Of a stretch of DNA of 64,000 nucleotides, positions 43,401-49,926 are shown one piece after another. The stretch spans positions 1,612,001 through 1,676,000 of the forward strand of contig NZ_WRXO01000001.1 in NCBI RefSeq assembly GCF_009758125.1, given 5' to 3'. The position numbers and the translations under genes were made by a program. The notes beneath the pieces were generated by a model. That model searched no databases. It was not told where the DNA came from and saw nothing but the letters and a program-made list of their open reading frames with translations. Position 1 is the stretch's first letter, and the number at the start of each line of letters is the position of its first letter. This DNA is from Chitinophaga oryziterrae (lineage in GTDB: Bacteria > Bacteroidota > Bacteroidia > Chitinophagales > Chitinophagaceae).

Positions 43401-43514
43401 TTGCAGGCTCCTATGGCGGTTGTGATGATCGGGGGTTTGAGCATTGGTACTTTTTTTACGACCTGGTTTGTGCCTTTAGCGTATTGGTATTCTCAAAAAT
43501 GGTTCGGGTTATGA
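40500..43514 (+). CDS. RND-family efflux transporter
   Basis: The 1004-residue inner-membrane pump starts at ATG 40500 (MIRYFVTRPVAILSIFFTLI), 16 bp after the adaptor stop. It shows the full RND layout: TM1, first porter loop, TM2-6 with GMLIDNSIVIVGHI in TM4 (one Asp kept, the second changed to Asn), second porter loop, and TM7-12 with GLVVDDPLLKIE. It would export substrate from periplasm or membrane to the outside with its adaptor and TolC-like partner. The co-transcribed Cys-rich peptide is the natural candidate cargo (inference). The island carries a second RND gene, divergent at 31670, fused to a lipoprotein. Confidence 0.92.
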   Translation: MIRYFVTRPVAILSIFFTLILVGVFLVFKVPVSLLPNIDVPFMVVRVNDPNASAQEIENRVLKPIRERLGVMGSLVSMETQASNHAGLIRLGFDYRADMALAYIEVNEKIDLLSGFFPPGMERPQVIRLNTTDIPVLRVQVLPAAADFERVSELTERILKRRLEQLPGVSVVDVSGQQSSMISLTPDVARMSAFKVHPDAIVEAVELANQDLGGLNLKRGQYQFFVRLQNRIKGIEDLAKVAVKTLSGDLVALDQVAVLRSAPEQAEGFHLFNGKPGLVVTVQAQAQSRMNDLVPLIKGAVADFRKEYPSVGFELSQDQSFLLDAGISNLEQDIVVGGLLTIVLLFLFLGNYAAALLMSISIPVSLVITFIFFYVFGLSFNIISLSGLALGVGMLIDNSIVIVGHITRKRIAGLSMLDSCVQGTNEMTAPVLGSVITTVVVYEPLVLLSGLAGALIKDQCIALTISLGVSLLVAFVLTPTLYALLLKAPPESLKEDTVFYTWVQRGYHRMISFILLHRRVFFVFTLCLMPLGFILAYFTRFESLPYIEKRESLAQIDWNEPVSAEENLRRTSLLLDGLGSSVLTTETDIGATQFLFQQENNNLYGSQLYFSCRSERDKLLTDARLAVLLRAYPRASLSIVDAPNAFTQLFVNHTPFLEAKFTPLGAGGDFEGLLAALRGRYVFSDGPSLVREPAMTGVLDVDRMNLYSVRRQDIDQQLQVLFGRLPLADMATMDGLKPIVMEAGDLDLQDKLNMPVRNVAGVEYPLNSFIRFEASHQFSHVCADRDGPYQSIVFREQKGLKDLMAGVRKVAALRGYAVSFSGRYFENEVLMMQMVWIFLLVVALLYTVLAIQFESFLQPVIVMLTIPIGVTGAMFLLCVSGGSLNVMAAIGFVVVLGLVVDDPLLKIETLNRLKKGYLSKGETWNEDLLYRMIHEAGDECLKPLLLVSLTTSIAVLPVLFFSGIGNDLQAPMAVVMIGGLSIGTFFTTWFVPLAYWYSQKWFGL

Positions 43515-44959
43515 GGTTTGTTTTTAGGTTGTTGTTTTTGGGCTTGGTGCCTGGTGTTTTATTGGGGCAGAAAAGGTTGTCGTTACCGGATGTTTTGGGG
43601 CTTACTGCTGCTTCGTCTATCCATGCTAGGTTGATTGAATCTCAACAAGAGCTGGCGCGTTATGTGTTCCAGTCTTACCGGAGTGATTTGAGGCCACAGG
43701 TGAGTTTTTCGGGCAATTTGCCGATGTATAGCAAGGCTTTTACACCGGTTACCCAGCCGGATGGTTCGGTCCAATTTATCGCAGTGGAGCAAAATTATAG
43801 TTCTGCTGGTTTTAGTTTGAGCCAGGTGATCCCGCAAACGGGTGGCCGGGTTTCTTTGAATACGGGTTTAAACCGGTTTGATGATTTTAAGGGGGATTAC
43901 AGGCAATATAATGCTACGCCGGTATTCATGGCTTTGTCTCAGCCTTTTATGGGGTATAATGCCTTTAAATGGGCTTCTAAGATAGAGCCGTTGCGTTTTA
44001 CGGAAGCGCGGCGGTCGTACTTTTTGGAGCTGGAGAATATGAATGTTCAGGTTAGTGATTTGTATTTCGGGGTTGTTGAGGCGCAGAATGAGGTGCAGGT
44101 AGGTGTACAGAACCTTGCGGATTATAGGGGGAATTATGAGGTGGAAAAGGGCCGGGTGAATTTGGGTACGACTACGGAAGATAAGCTCACGCAGTTGGAG
44201 TTGCAAATTTTGGATGCGGAAAGTGGGTTGCGGCGTTCGGAGTACCGGTTAAGGGTGGCGAAGTTGAATTTGAGGGTGTTTGTCGGTTTGTTGGATGCTG
44301 AGGATTTTACGCTGGAACTGCCGGTCTTGTCTAGGGTGTATTATCCTGATGTGAGTGAGGCTATTGCTTTTGCGAAAAGGAACAGGCCGGAGTATGTGGC
44401 TTTTGAACGTAGGTTGTTAGAGGCGAAGGCTGAACTGGCGAAGGCGAAGGCGGAGAAGTATGCGGTTAATCTTTCGGCGACGTATGGATTGAACAATAGT
44501 GATGTACGGTTGAAGGGGGCTTATGGGGAGCTTAAAACGCAACAAACACTGGGCTTAGTGTTTGATGTGCCTTTGCTGGACTGGGGGCGTAGGAATGCGC
44601 GTATCCATATGGCGAAGGCTTCGTTGAAACTTCAGTTGTATCAAAACAGTTTGGATGAAGCGACGATTGTACAAGAGGTGACCACCTTGGTGGAGAATTT
44701 GGTTTTATTGCAAAATAATGTGAGGGATGCGGAGAAGGTGCAGGCGTTGGCGGGTAAGCGTTATGATCTGGCGCAGGGGTTATATAGGATGGGCAAGTAT
44801 ACGGTTACGGAATTGATTACGGCGCAGATGCAGAAGGATAATGCTAGGAAGGGCTATATAGAGGCGTTGAAGGTATTCTGGAATGCGCATTATTCTTTTA
44901 GGAAAATGACGGGTTTTGATCCGGTATTGAACAGGTCTTTATTGGTTCCTACAAAATGA
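43511..44959 (+). CDS. TolC-family outer-membrane efflux protein
   Basis: The 482-residue protein starts at the ATG of an ATGA overlap with the RND stop (43511-43514) and has a signal peptide (MRFVFRLLFLGLVPGVLLGQ). The OEP repeats are helical coiled segments (LENMNVQVSDLYFGVVEAQNEVQ ... LYRMGKYTVTELITAQMQKDNAR) with a final conserved helix before KMTGFDP. It forms the outer-membrane channel of the tripartite pump encoded upstream. Its stop overlaps the next start as ATGA too, so the export genes are tightly coupled to the O-antigen-ligase-like gene. Confidence 0.9.
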   Translation: MRFVFRLLFLGLVPGVLLGQKRLSLPDVLGLTAASSIHARLIESQQELARYVFQSYRSDLRPQVSFSGNLPMYSKAFTPVTQPDGSVQFIAVEQNYSSAGFSLSQVIPQTGGRVSLNTGLNRFDDFKGDYRQYNATPVFMALSQPFMGYNAFKWASKIEPLRFTEARRSYFLELENMNVQVSDLYFGVVEAQNEVQVGVQNLADYRGNYEVEKGRVNLGTTTEDKLTQLELQILDAESGLRRSEYRLRVAKLNLRVFVGLLDAEDFTLELPVLSRVYYPDVSEAIAFAKRNRPEYVAFERRLLEAKAELAKAKAEKYAVNLSATYGLNNSDVRLKGAYGELKTQQTLGLVFDVPLLDWGRRNARIHMAKASLKLQLYQNSLDEATIVQEVTTLVENLVLLQNNVRDAEKVQALAGKRYDLAQGLYRMGKYTVTELITAQMQKDNARKGYIEALKVFWNAHYSFRKMTGFDPVLNRSLLVPTK

Positions 44960-46782
44960 TTGTTATGTCTGCTTCTGATTTTAGGGTTCAACAGCGGTAT
45001 GTGAAGTGCTTTGGTTTTCATAAGCGTGTGCTGAGTTTTTTGGCTTTGTTGTTTAATTGTTTGCTGTTTTCTTATTGTGTTTTTGGTTACAAGTATTCTG
45101 CTAACCTGGAACTGGATGTTACGGGGTATTACCTGCTGGTTCCGGTGTGCTTGGTGGTGTTCTTGTTCTTTTTTTCTATGAATGTTTTTTTTGACTGGGT
45201 GAATTTTACGGATTTTAAGATAGGGTGTGTCTTGTTGATTGGCTTGTTGTGTTTGGCTTATTATTGTGATGTTGGTTTTTTTAGTTTGGGCCATGAACAG
45301 GTGTTGTGCTTGTTTTCTTTTTTGGTGGCTGCTTATGTGTTTTTATTTCATCTGAGTATTTTGGAGTTTGATGCCTTTTTCAATTTTGTGAATTTGGTTA
45401 CGCTTTTGCAGTTGGTGAAGGCGTGTACTCAGGTTCGTTTTGGTTCTTTTGATCCTTTGGCTGTGGTGGGGTATTTTGGCAACTCTGGTGCTTTGTCGGT
45501 TTATTTGGTGGTGGCTTATCCTTTGTTGTTTTTGGGGTTTGCCCGTTTTGGGGGGATATGGAAGCGGTTGCTGGGTGCTGTGGTGGTGTTGGTGCTTGCT
45601 GGGGTGTTGTGTTTAACTTTGTCGAGGACTTCTATTTTATGTTTTGTACTGGAAAATGTGGTGTTGGTTTTTGGGCTGTTTGGGGAGCGGTTTTTGAGCT
45701 GGTATCGCCGGTTTAAAGGGTTGTTTGTTTTTGTGGTATTGGTGTTTTTGGGAGTGGTGTTTTTTTTGTTCCGTTTTTTGTTTCTGGTGAAGTTACGTTC
45801 TGCTCAGGGGCGTTTATTGATTTGGGAAGTGTGCTGGTCTTGGATTAAGCAGTCTCCTTTGTTTGGTTATGGTTTCGGTTCTTTTGCTTTTCAGTATCCT
45901 TTGTGGCAGTCTGATTATTTTGCTTCGCATGGCAGGGTGCCTACGGCTTATTTTTTATCTGCGGGGGAAACGATGGTTGCTTTTAATGAGTATGTGCAGG
46001 TGTGGTGTGAATCGGGGATGATTGGCCTGGTGGTTTTGTTGCTTTTATTGGGGGCTGGGTTTTGTGCTGATTTTACTTTTGTCGGTAGGAAGAGGTTGTT
46101 GTATGTGAAGGTGTTTTTGCTGGGTTGTTGTTGTTCTGCTTTTAGTTTTTATACCTTTCATTGTACGGCGGTTGGGTATTTGTTTGTGGTGATTTTGTTT
46201 TCGTTGGTGTACCGGCCTAGGAAAGATACGTTCCGTGTTATGGCTTTTGCGGTGAGGTGGCCTTTGTATGTGGTGGTGGCTTTGGTGGTCTTGTTGTCGG
46301 TTTATAGGTCTGGTGTTAGGGCGTATGCGATGGACGAGTTTAATGTTTTGTGTTTGAAGCATGATTTGAGTGAAGGGGAATTGCAACATGTGGAGCGTGA
46401 TATTTATCCGGTTTTAGCTTCTGATGGCAAATTTTTAACGCGCCTGGGCATTTTGATGGTAGAATATTCTCATAGGGACAGGGCGGTTAATTATCTGGAA
46501 TTGAGTAAGGTTTATTATTCAGGTTATGAGAATTATTTTGAGCTGGCCCGGTGTTATGGTCAGGATGTGAATGCATTAAGGGCGTATAGGTTTTTGTCTT
46601 TTTATATTCCTTCTAAGTTTGCTCCTAAGTTTGGATTGTTTTCTGTGTACAGGGCTTTGGGTGATGTGGCGGATGCGGACAGGATGGCCAGGTATATCAT
46701 GGCTATGCCGGTGAAGTTGCACTCTACGGCGGTGATGGATATAAAAAGGGATGTGCAATTGTATTTGGATGGGAAGAATTAA
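44956..46782 (+). CDS. O-antigen ligase/Wzy_C-family membrane protein with TPR-like tail
   Basis: The 608-residue protein has about 11 membrane helices and the large periplasmic loop of the Wzy_C family: LTLSRTS, GRLLIWEVCWSWIKQSPLFGYGFG, then FNEYVQVWCESGMIGLV, matching the His/Asn-Glu-x-x-Gln...Glu-x-G-x-x-G signature. The C-terminal 170 residues look like TPR helices (LSKVYYSGYENYFELARCYG). Wzy_C proteins move glycan chains to lipid A, to other glycans, or, in PglL-type enzymes, to proteins. Coupling by ATGA to a peptide-export operon with no polysaccharide genes suggests transfer to the peptide or a partner (inference). Its stop overlaps that of the convergent zeta-toxin gene. Confidence 0.82.
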   Translation: MIVMSASDFRVQQRYVKCFGFHKRVLSFLALLFNCLLFSYCVFGYKYSANLELDVTGYYLLVPVCLVVFLFFFSMNVFFDWVNFTDFKIGCVLLIGLLCLAYYCDVGFFSLGHEQVLCLFSFLVAAYVFLFHLSILEFDAFFNFVNLVTLLQLVKACTQVRFGSFDPLAVVGYFGNSGALSVYLVVAYPLLFLGFARFGGIWKRLLGAVVVLVLAGVLCLTLSRTSILCFVLENVVLVFGLFGERFLSWYRRFKGLFVFVVLVFLGVVFFLFRFLFLVKLRSAQGRLLIWEVCWSWIKQSPLFGYGFGSFAFQYPLWQSDYFASHGRVPTAYFLSAGETMVAFNEYVQVWCESGMIGLVVLLLLLGAGFCADFTFVGRKRLLYVKVFLLGCCCSAFSFYTFHCTAVGYLFVVILFSLVYRPRKDTFRVMAFAVRWPLYVVVALVVLLSVYRSGVRAYAMDEFNVLCLKHDLSEGELQHVERDIYPVLASDGKFLTRLGILMVEYSHRDRAVNYLELSKVYYSGYENYFELARCYGQDVNALRAYRFLSFYIPSKFAPKFGLFSVYRALGDVADADRMARYIMAMPVKLHSTAVMDIKRDVQLYLDGKN

Positions 46783-47456
46783 AGTTTAATCCGGTTGCTT
46801 ATTTTGGGTGGTGGCAGGTGCTTGCTGATCTTTGCTGCAAGTGTGGGAAGGCCATGAGTAATCCAGTTCTTTGTCAATGCTTCTGGTTCTGCATGGACGA
46901 CCAGGCCGTTTTCGATATTGGCTAATAAGGTAGGGGTTTTCATTCCGTCGTACAGGTTAATGGCTGTTAGTAAATGTGCATTGGCCTCTAGGAGTGGTAA
47001 GCTGTTTTTATAGACTTCTTCAATGGTGTCGAGGGGAAGCCAATGCCCTCCGGTGTTTGCGCGGTGGTGTACCCTGGCTTCGCAGTCGCTCAGGTTGTCG
47101 AGGCATATATAGGAAAGCTGGATCTGGTAACCGTTGTTAAGAAATGGGTTTATATATTCTTCCCAATAGTCGGGAAAGTGTAAGGGGGTTTCCAGCGCAT
47201 AGTGTGCTTTGTGCTGTATGGCGGTGGCCATTTCATCGATCAATTGGCGTTCCATTTTGATGAATGCCCTATTCGCTATTTCGTCTGGATCATCATACGA
47301 GCCGATAAGTTCTTGCTCATATTTGGTCATAGTAGCGTCTCTATCGAAGGGGCTAATGCCTTCGAATGCGTCGGGGAGTAGTGTTTTGCCAAATGTTGAT
47401 TTTCCGGCTCCGGGTGGCCCGGAGATTAAAATTAGGGTGGGTTTACTGTAATCCAT
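46779..47456 (-). CDS. Zeta-toxin-like P-loop kinase
   Basis: The 225-residue protein has a Walker A motif GPPGAGKST at 13-21 and the zeta-toxin layout: FDRDATMTKYE after the P-loop, a conserved ALETPLHFPDYW region, and RVHHRANTGGHWLP, typical for zeta/AAA_33 kinases. Zeta toxins phosphorylate UDP-N-acetyl sugars and stop cell-wall synthesis. The gene overlaps by 14 bp a small upstream gene, likely its antitoxin. The pair lies next to the integrase, a common place for element-stabilising modules. A C-terminal region (LTKNWITHGLPTLAAKI) is extra compared with minimal zeta. Confidence 0.82.
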   Translation of the reverse strand: MDYSKPTLILISGPPGAGKSTFGKTLLPDAFEGISPFDRDATMTKYEQELIGSYDDPDEIANRAFIKMERQLIDEMATAIQHKAHYALETPLHFPDYWEEYINPFLNNGYQIQLSYICLDNLSDCEARVHHRANTGGHWLPLDTIEEVYKNSLPLLEANAHLLTAINLYDGMKTPTLLANIENGLVVHAEPEALTKNWITHGLPTLAAKISKHLPPPKISNRIKL

Positions 47457-47706
47457 TTTCTGCCCTTACTCGAAATGCTTCCACTGGGTTTAATTCTCTT
47501 ACAACGGTTTGAACAAGCTGATTGTCCTTTGTAGTCGTGTAAATGATTTCAATTTTGCCGTCGGCATGTTCAAGATATGCCTGCCCTGCGGGAAGTTTTT
47601 TAGAAAGGATCAGAAAGGGTTGCCCTTTCTTAAATTTGCTTTGTCTGAGGTTGTTGTAGGTAGCAGTTAATCTCTCCGCTTGTCTCTCTCTTTCTGCTGT
47701 TGTCAT
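47443..47706 (-). CDS. Putative antitoxin of the zeta-type pair
   Basis: This is an 87-residue, charged protein (MTTAERERQAERLTATYNN...). It has an N-terminal helix rich in Arg/Glu, a middle beta segment (QPFLILSKKLPAGQAYLEHADGKIEIIY) and a C-terminal helix (LNPVEAFRVRAENGL) that overlaps the toxin start. It does not look like classical Epsilon or PezA, but the size, the 14-bp overlap and the order antitoxin-then-toxin fit a type II pair. The promoter at 47749-47779 with an internal palindrome suggests autoregulation. Confidence 0.6.
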   Translation of the reverse strand: MTTAERERQAERLTATYNNLRQSKFKKGQPFLILSKKLPAGQAYLEHADGKIEIIYTTTKDNQLVQTVVRELNPVEAFRVRAENGLQ

Positions 47707-47748
47707 TTTGTTAGTTTTAATTGTTTAATCGATTTAAAACTGTAAATA

Positions 47749-47779
47749 CGAATATAAGATTTTTACAAGTTGTAAGCAA
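47749..47779 (-). promoter_or_regulatory. Promoter and operator of the zeta-type pair
   Basis: Read on the minus strand, TTGC (47779-47776) and TATATTCG (47756-47749) are 19 bp apart, close to the Bacteroidota -33/-7 pattern. Between them lies the perfect palindrome TTACAA-G-TTGTAA (47763-47775), placed as an operator inside the spacer. Confidence 0.45.
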
Positions 47780-47840
47780 TTTTTTTGTGGTGCATTGGTT
47801 TGATTGTAAAGGGAATGCGTGTTGCATTCCCTTGTTGGTT

Positions 47841-49505
47841 TTAGGCGGCTTGTTGTTGCAGTTGTAGCTGTGCTTGTTGTAGGGCTTGTTGCTGTATAGC
47901 TTGCAATACTTGTAGGGCTTGCATAAGTTGCAGTGCTTGTTGTTCTGCGGCTGCTTGTTGTTGTTGTGTTGCTTGTGGGTGTAGCTCTGTTTGTAGTGCG
48001 GTTTGTTGTTGGACTGCGGCTGTTGGTTGTTGTAGTAGGTCTGGTGTCAGCACATTAAATTTGGCTGTATAATTTTTATACATGTTAATGTATTCTGGTG
48101 AACTGTATTTTCGGTAAAAATTGAGTTGTCCTAGCTCGTCGAACATTTTTGAGGTGATGGGTAATACTTTGTCTATAATCATCTGGATGTTCACCTTTAC
48201 ATACTTTTGTGTGCTGCGTATGTCTTTATGTCCCATCATTTTGCTAAGTATTTCTAATGGTACGCCAAAACTCAACATGATAAAGGCGAAGGTATGCCTC
48301 CCTAGATGGGTGTGCAGTTCTAGTTTTAAGGGTATATTACACAGTACGGACAGTTCTTTCAAATATGCATTGAAACAGGTGTTTGAAGGCACTGGCATGA
48401 GTACATTCTTCTGTATACAGTAAGGATGGTTCTTGTATTTTGCCAGGAGCCTTGCGATGGGGGGCAGGATCGGAACCATTTCTTCGATATTGGTTTTACC
48501 TCTTTCTTTGGAGATATACAGGATGCCTGATAGGGGGTCGCAATAGATGTGATCTTCGGTTAATTCTTCAATGTCTTGAAAGGCAAACCCGGTGTATATT
48601 ATAAAGATAAAACAGTCGCGTATCCGCTCTAATCGTTCTACTAACCCTGTTTTTTGTTCAAGGGCTTCTATCTGTAAAAAACTTAGCGGTATTACGTCTT
48701 TTTCCTTTGTTTTACAGGAGAAACTTGCTAAAGGGTTTCTGTCTAGCCATTCTCTAGCGACCGCGTATGTAAATATTTGCTTGGTGTTTTTCAATTGCTT
48801 ATCTGCTGCTAATCCTTGCAGTACGCCGGCCCTGGTTACGGTAAGGTATGTACGAAATTGGGTTTCGAATGTTGGCCGGACGGTGGTCAATGGGATGTCG
48901 TACTTTTCGCTTTCGTTGAGGTATTCGTCTCTTTGTTCGGGGGTGAGCCGGTATCTTCGGTCGAGCTTGGGTATCTTTTTTGTTTTTACATAGGCCAGGT
49001 ATTCAATGAGTTTTAGTTTTGTTGATTTCCATTGTTTTAGGGTTTCTTCGGAATCGCCTTCTTCGCTTTTTTCTCCGGTTTCGGCTCTTTTCTTTACTCT
49101 TAGTTCAAAGTCTTTGATTAATGCGTCTGCTGCTTGTATTAGGGTTGTGCTGTCGGTTTTGATTGGGGGTTTTTCATTGGATATGTCTTTTTTGGAGAGA
49201 TACAGTTCTTTGACCATTATCGGGGTAATGTAATCGTGTTCTAATTGCAGGATCTGGAAATACAGGTTAATCCTGTTTGTGAAATTGAGGATGTTTGCCT
49301 GTAGTTTTTCGTAGTCTGGGCAGGTGGGTTTTAGTTCTTTGTTTTTCTGATCCCAATGTTTGAATGGGATTTTTAATTCAGAGGACATGTCCATGTCCTG
49401 CCCTGAAATGGTTAGACGGCAGTCTAAGGGTGCGCAACCGGTTTTTTTAGATACTTTGCTTTCCCTCAGTCTGTAATTGATGTGGAGAACTTGCGTGTTA
49501 AGCAT
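47841..49505 (-). CDS. int: Tyrosine integrase (IntDOT-like) with Gln-rich C-terminal tail
   Basis: The 554-residue protein has an arm-binding N-terminal domain (about 1-115), a SAM-like core-binding domain and a catalytic domain with TGFAFQDI (the first catalytic Arg position is Ala, as is common in IntDOT-like enzymes), HLGRHTFA, MGHKDIRSTQKY and the Tyr nucleophile. The last 65 residues (490-554) are a low-complexity Gln/Ala/Leu tail not usual in this family. The gene faces the 3' end of tRNA-Lys 235 bp away, so it is probably the enzyme that inserted the island there. A Gln-rich tail may be a protein-binding or aggregation-prone extension (inference). Confidence 0.9.
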   Translation of the reverse strand: MLNTQVLHINYRLRESKVSKKTGCAPLDCRLTISGQDMDMSSELKIPFKHWDQKNKELKPTCPDYEKLQANILNFTNRINLYFQILQLEHDYITPIMVKELYLSKKDISNEKPPIKTDSTTLIQAADALIKDFELRVKKRAETGEKSEEGDSEETLKQWKSTKLKLIEYLAYVKTKKIPKLDRRYRLTPEQRDEYLNESEKYDIPLTTVRPTFETQFRTYLTVTRAGVLQGLAADKQLKNTKQIFTYAVAREWLDRNPLASFSCKTKEKDVIPLSFLQIEALEQKTGLVERLERIRDCFIFIIYTGFAFQDIEELTEDHIYCDPLSGILYISKERGKTNIEEMVPILPPIARLLAKYKNHPYCIQKNVLMPVPSNTCFNAYLKELSVLCNIPLKLELHTHLGRHTFAFIMLSFGVPLEILSKMMGHKDIRSTQKYVKVNIQMIIDKVLPITSKMFDELGQLNFYRKYSSPEYINMYKNYTAKFNVLTPDLLQQPTAAVQQQTALQTELHPQATQQQQAAAEQQALQLMQALQVLQAIQQQALQQAQLQLQQQAA

Positions 49506-49740
49506 CGTAATAACAAATTAAAGGTGATGTAAATCGACCTTTGATTTGCTGTAAAGTGTGTGCTGGCGCGGGGTGGCCCAGTTTTTTGTGGTTTGGAACT
49601 GGGCCACCTTTTCGGCCATCCTTTTGCGGGAATTTGGCCGAAATTTTCGAAAGGGCTGTGTTTTTTGAAATAGGAAAGTGATAGTGGATAAGGGAGATAA
49701 CAAAAAAAGACTTTCAAACCGAAAGTCTTTTTATAACTTG
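49506..49740. other. Integrase-tRNA junction with two tandem hairpins (candidate att region)
   Basis: Two perfect inverted repeats follow each other. GGTGGCCCAGTT/AACTGGGCCACC lies at 49572-49583 and 49597-49608; TTCGGCCA/TGGCCGAA lies at 49611-49618 and 49635-49642. Neither is followed by a T-tract. They sit where integrase arm or core sites would be expected. The crossover itself should lie in the tRNA 3' end just to the right. Confidence 0.5.
49704..49732 (-). terminator. Terminator of tRNA-Lys
   Basis: AAAAAGACTTTC and GAAAGTCTTTTT form a 12-bp stem around AAACC. It lies 8 bp beyond the 3' end of the tRNA on its strand and is flanked by A/T runs. Confidence 0.75.
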
Positions 49741-49813
49741 TGATCCCGCTGGGACTCGGACCCAGGACCCATACATTAAAAGTGTATTGCTCTACCAACT
49801 GAGCTACGGAATC
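49741..49813 (-). tRNA. tRNA-Lys (anticodon TTT)
   Basis: The 73-nt gene on the minus strand folds fully. The acceptor is GATTCCG with CGGGATC (one G-T pair), the D arm GCTC...GAGC, the anticodon stem ATACA/TGTAT with loop CTTTTAA giving TTT, and the T stem CTGGG/CCCAG, with discriminator A; CCA is not encoded. The T loop reads TCCGAGT, so position 55 is C rather than the near-universal T. It is the likely insertion site of the island. The T-arm and acceptor half at 49741-49765 probably form the att core. Confidence 0.95.
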
Positions 49814-49839
49814 ATTCCCTCTTTTTGTAATTGGGAGTG

Positions 49840-49870
49840 CAAAGATAGGAAATATTTTATCACTACCAAA
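49840..49870 (-). promoter_or_regulatory. Promoter of tRNA-Lys
   Basis: On the minus strand TTTG (49870-49867), a 19-bp spacer and TATCTTTG (49847-49840) match the Bacteroidota consensus TTTG-N19-TAnnTTTG. The -7 box ends 26 bp before the tRNA. Confidence 0.75.
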
Positions 49871-49926
49871 TCTTTGTAAAAAACTTTTTAAAATAGGCAT
49901 CCCGTTGTTGCGTCTCCGTTACTAAA

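Larger units (their letters stand above)
1..49740. mobile_element. Integrated genomic island ending at tRNA-Lys (left end outside window)
   Basis: A tyrosine integrase (47841-49505) sits directly beyond the 3' end of a tRNA-Lys gene, the usual geometry of an element inserted into a tRNA 3' end. Gene content and base composition change at that point: AT-rich accessory genes lie to the left and more GC-rich housekeeping-like genes to the right. The island also carries a zeta-toxin pair, a second tyrosine recombinase, a RadC-like protein, an Rpn-type fragment and a possible RteC-like protein, all common in conjugative or integrative elements. No relaxase, T4SS or replication gene is seen, so it may be only the cargo end of an ICE. 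I found no second copy of the tRNA 3' end by eye; the other att site probably lies left of the window. The right boundary is fairly firm, the extent to the left is inference. Confidence 0.55.

Noticed and set aside
41165..43444. Several minus-strand ORFs of 65-130 codons
   Set aside because: They are antisense shadows produced by the G/T-rich coding strand of the RND gene, with His/Pro/Asn-rich nonsense sequence.
49466..49900. 144-codon minus-strand ORF
   Set aside because: It runs through the tRNA-Lys gene, its terminator and two hairpins, and overlaps the integrase start. It has no protein-like features.
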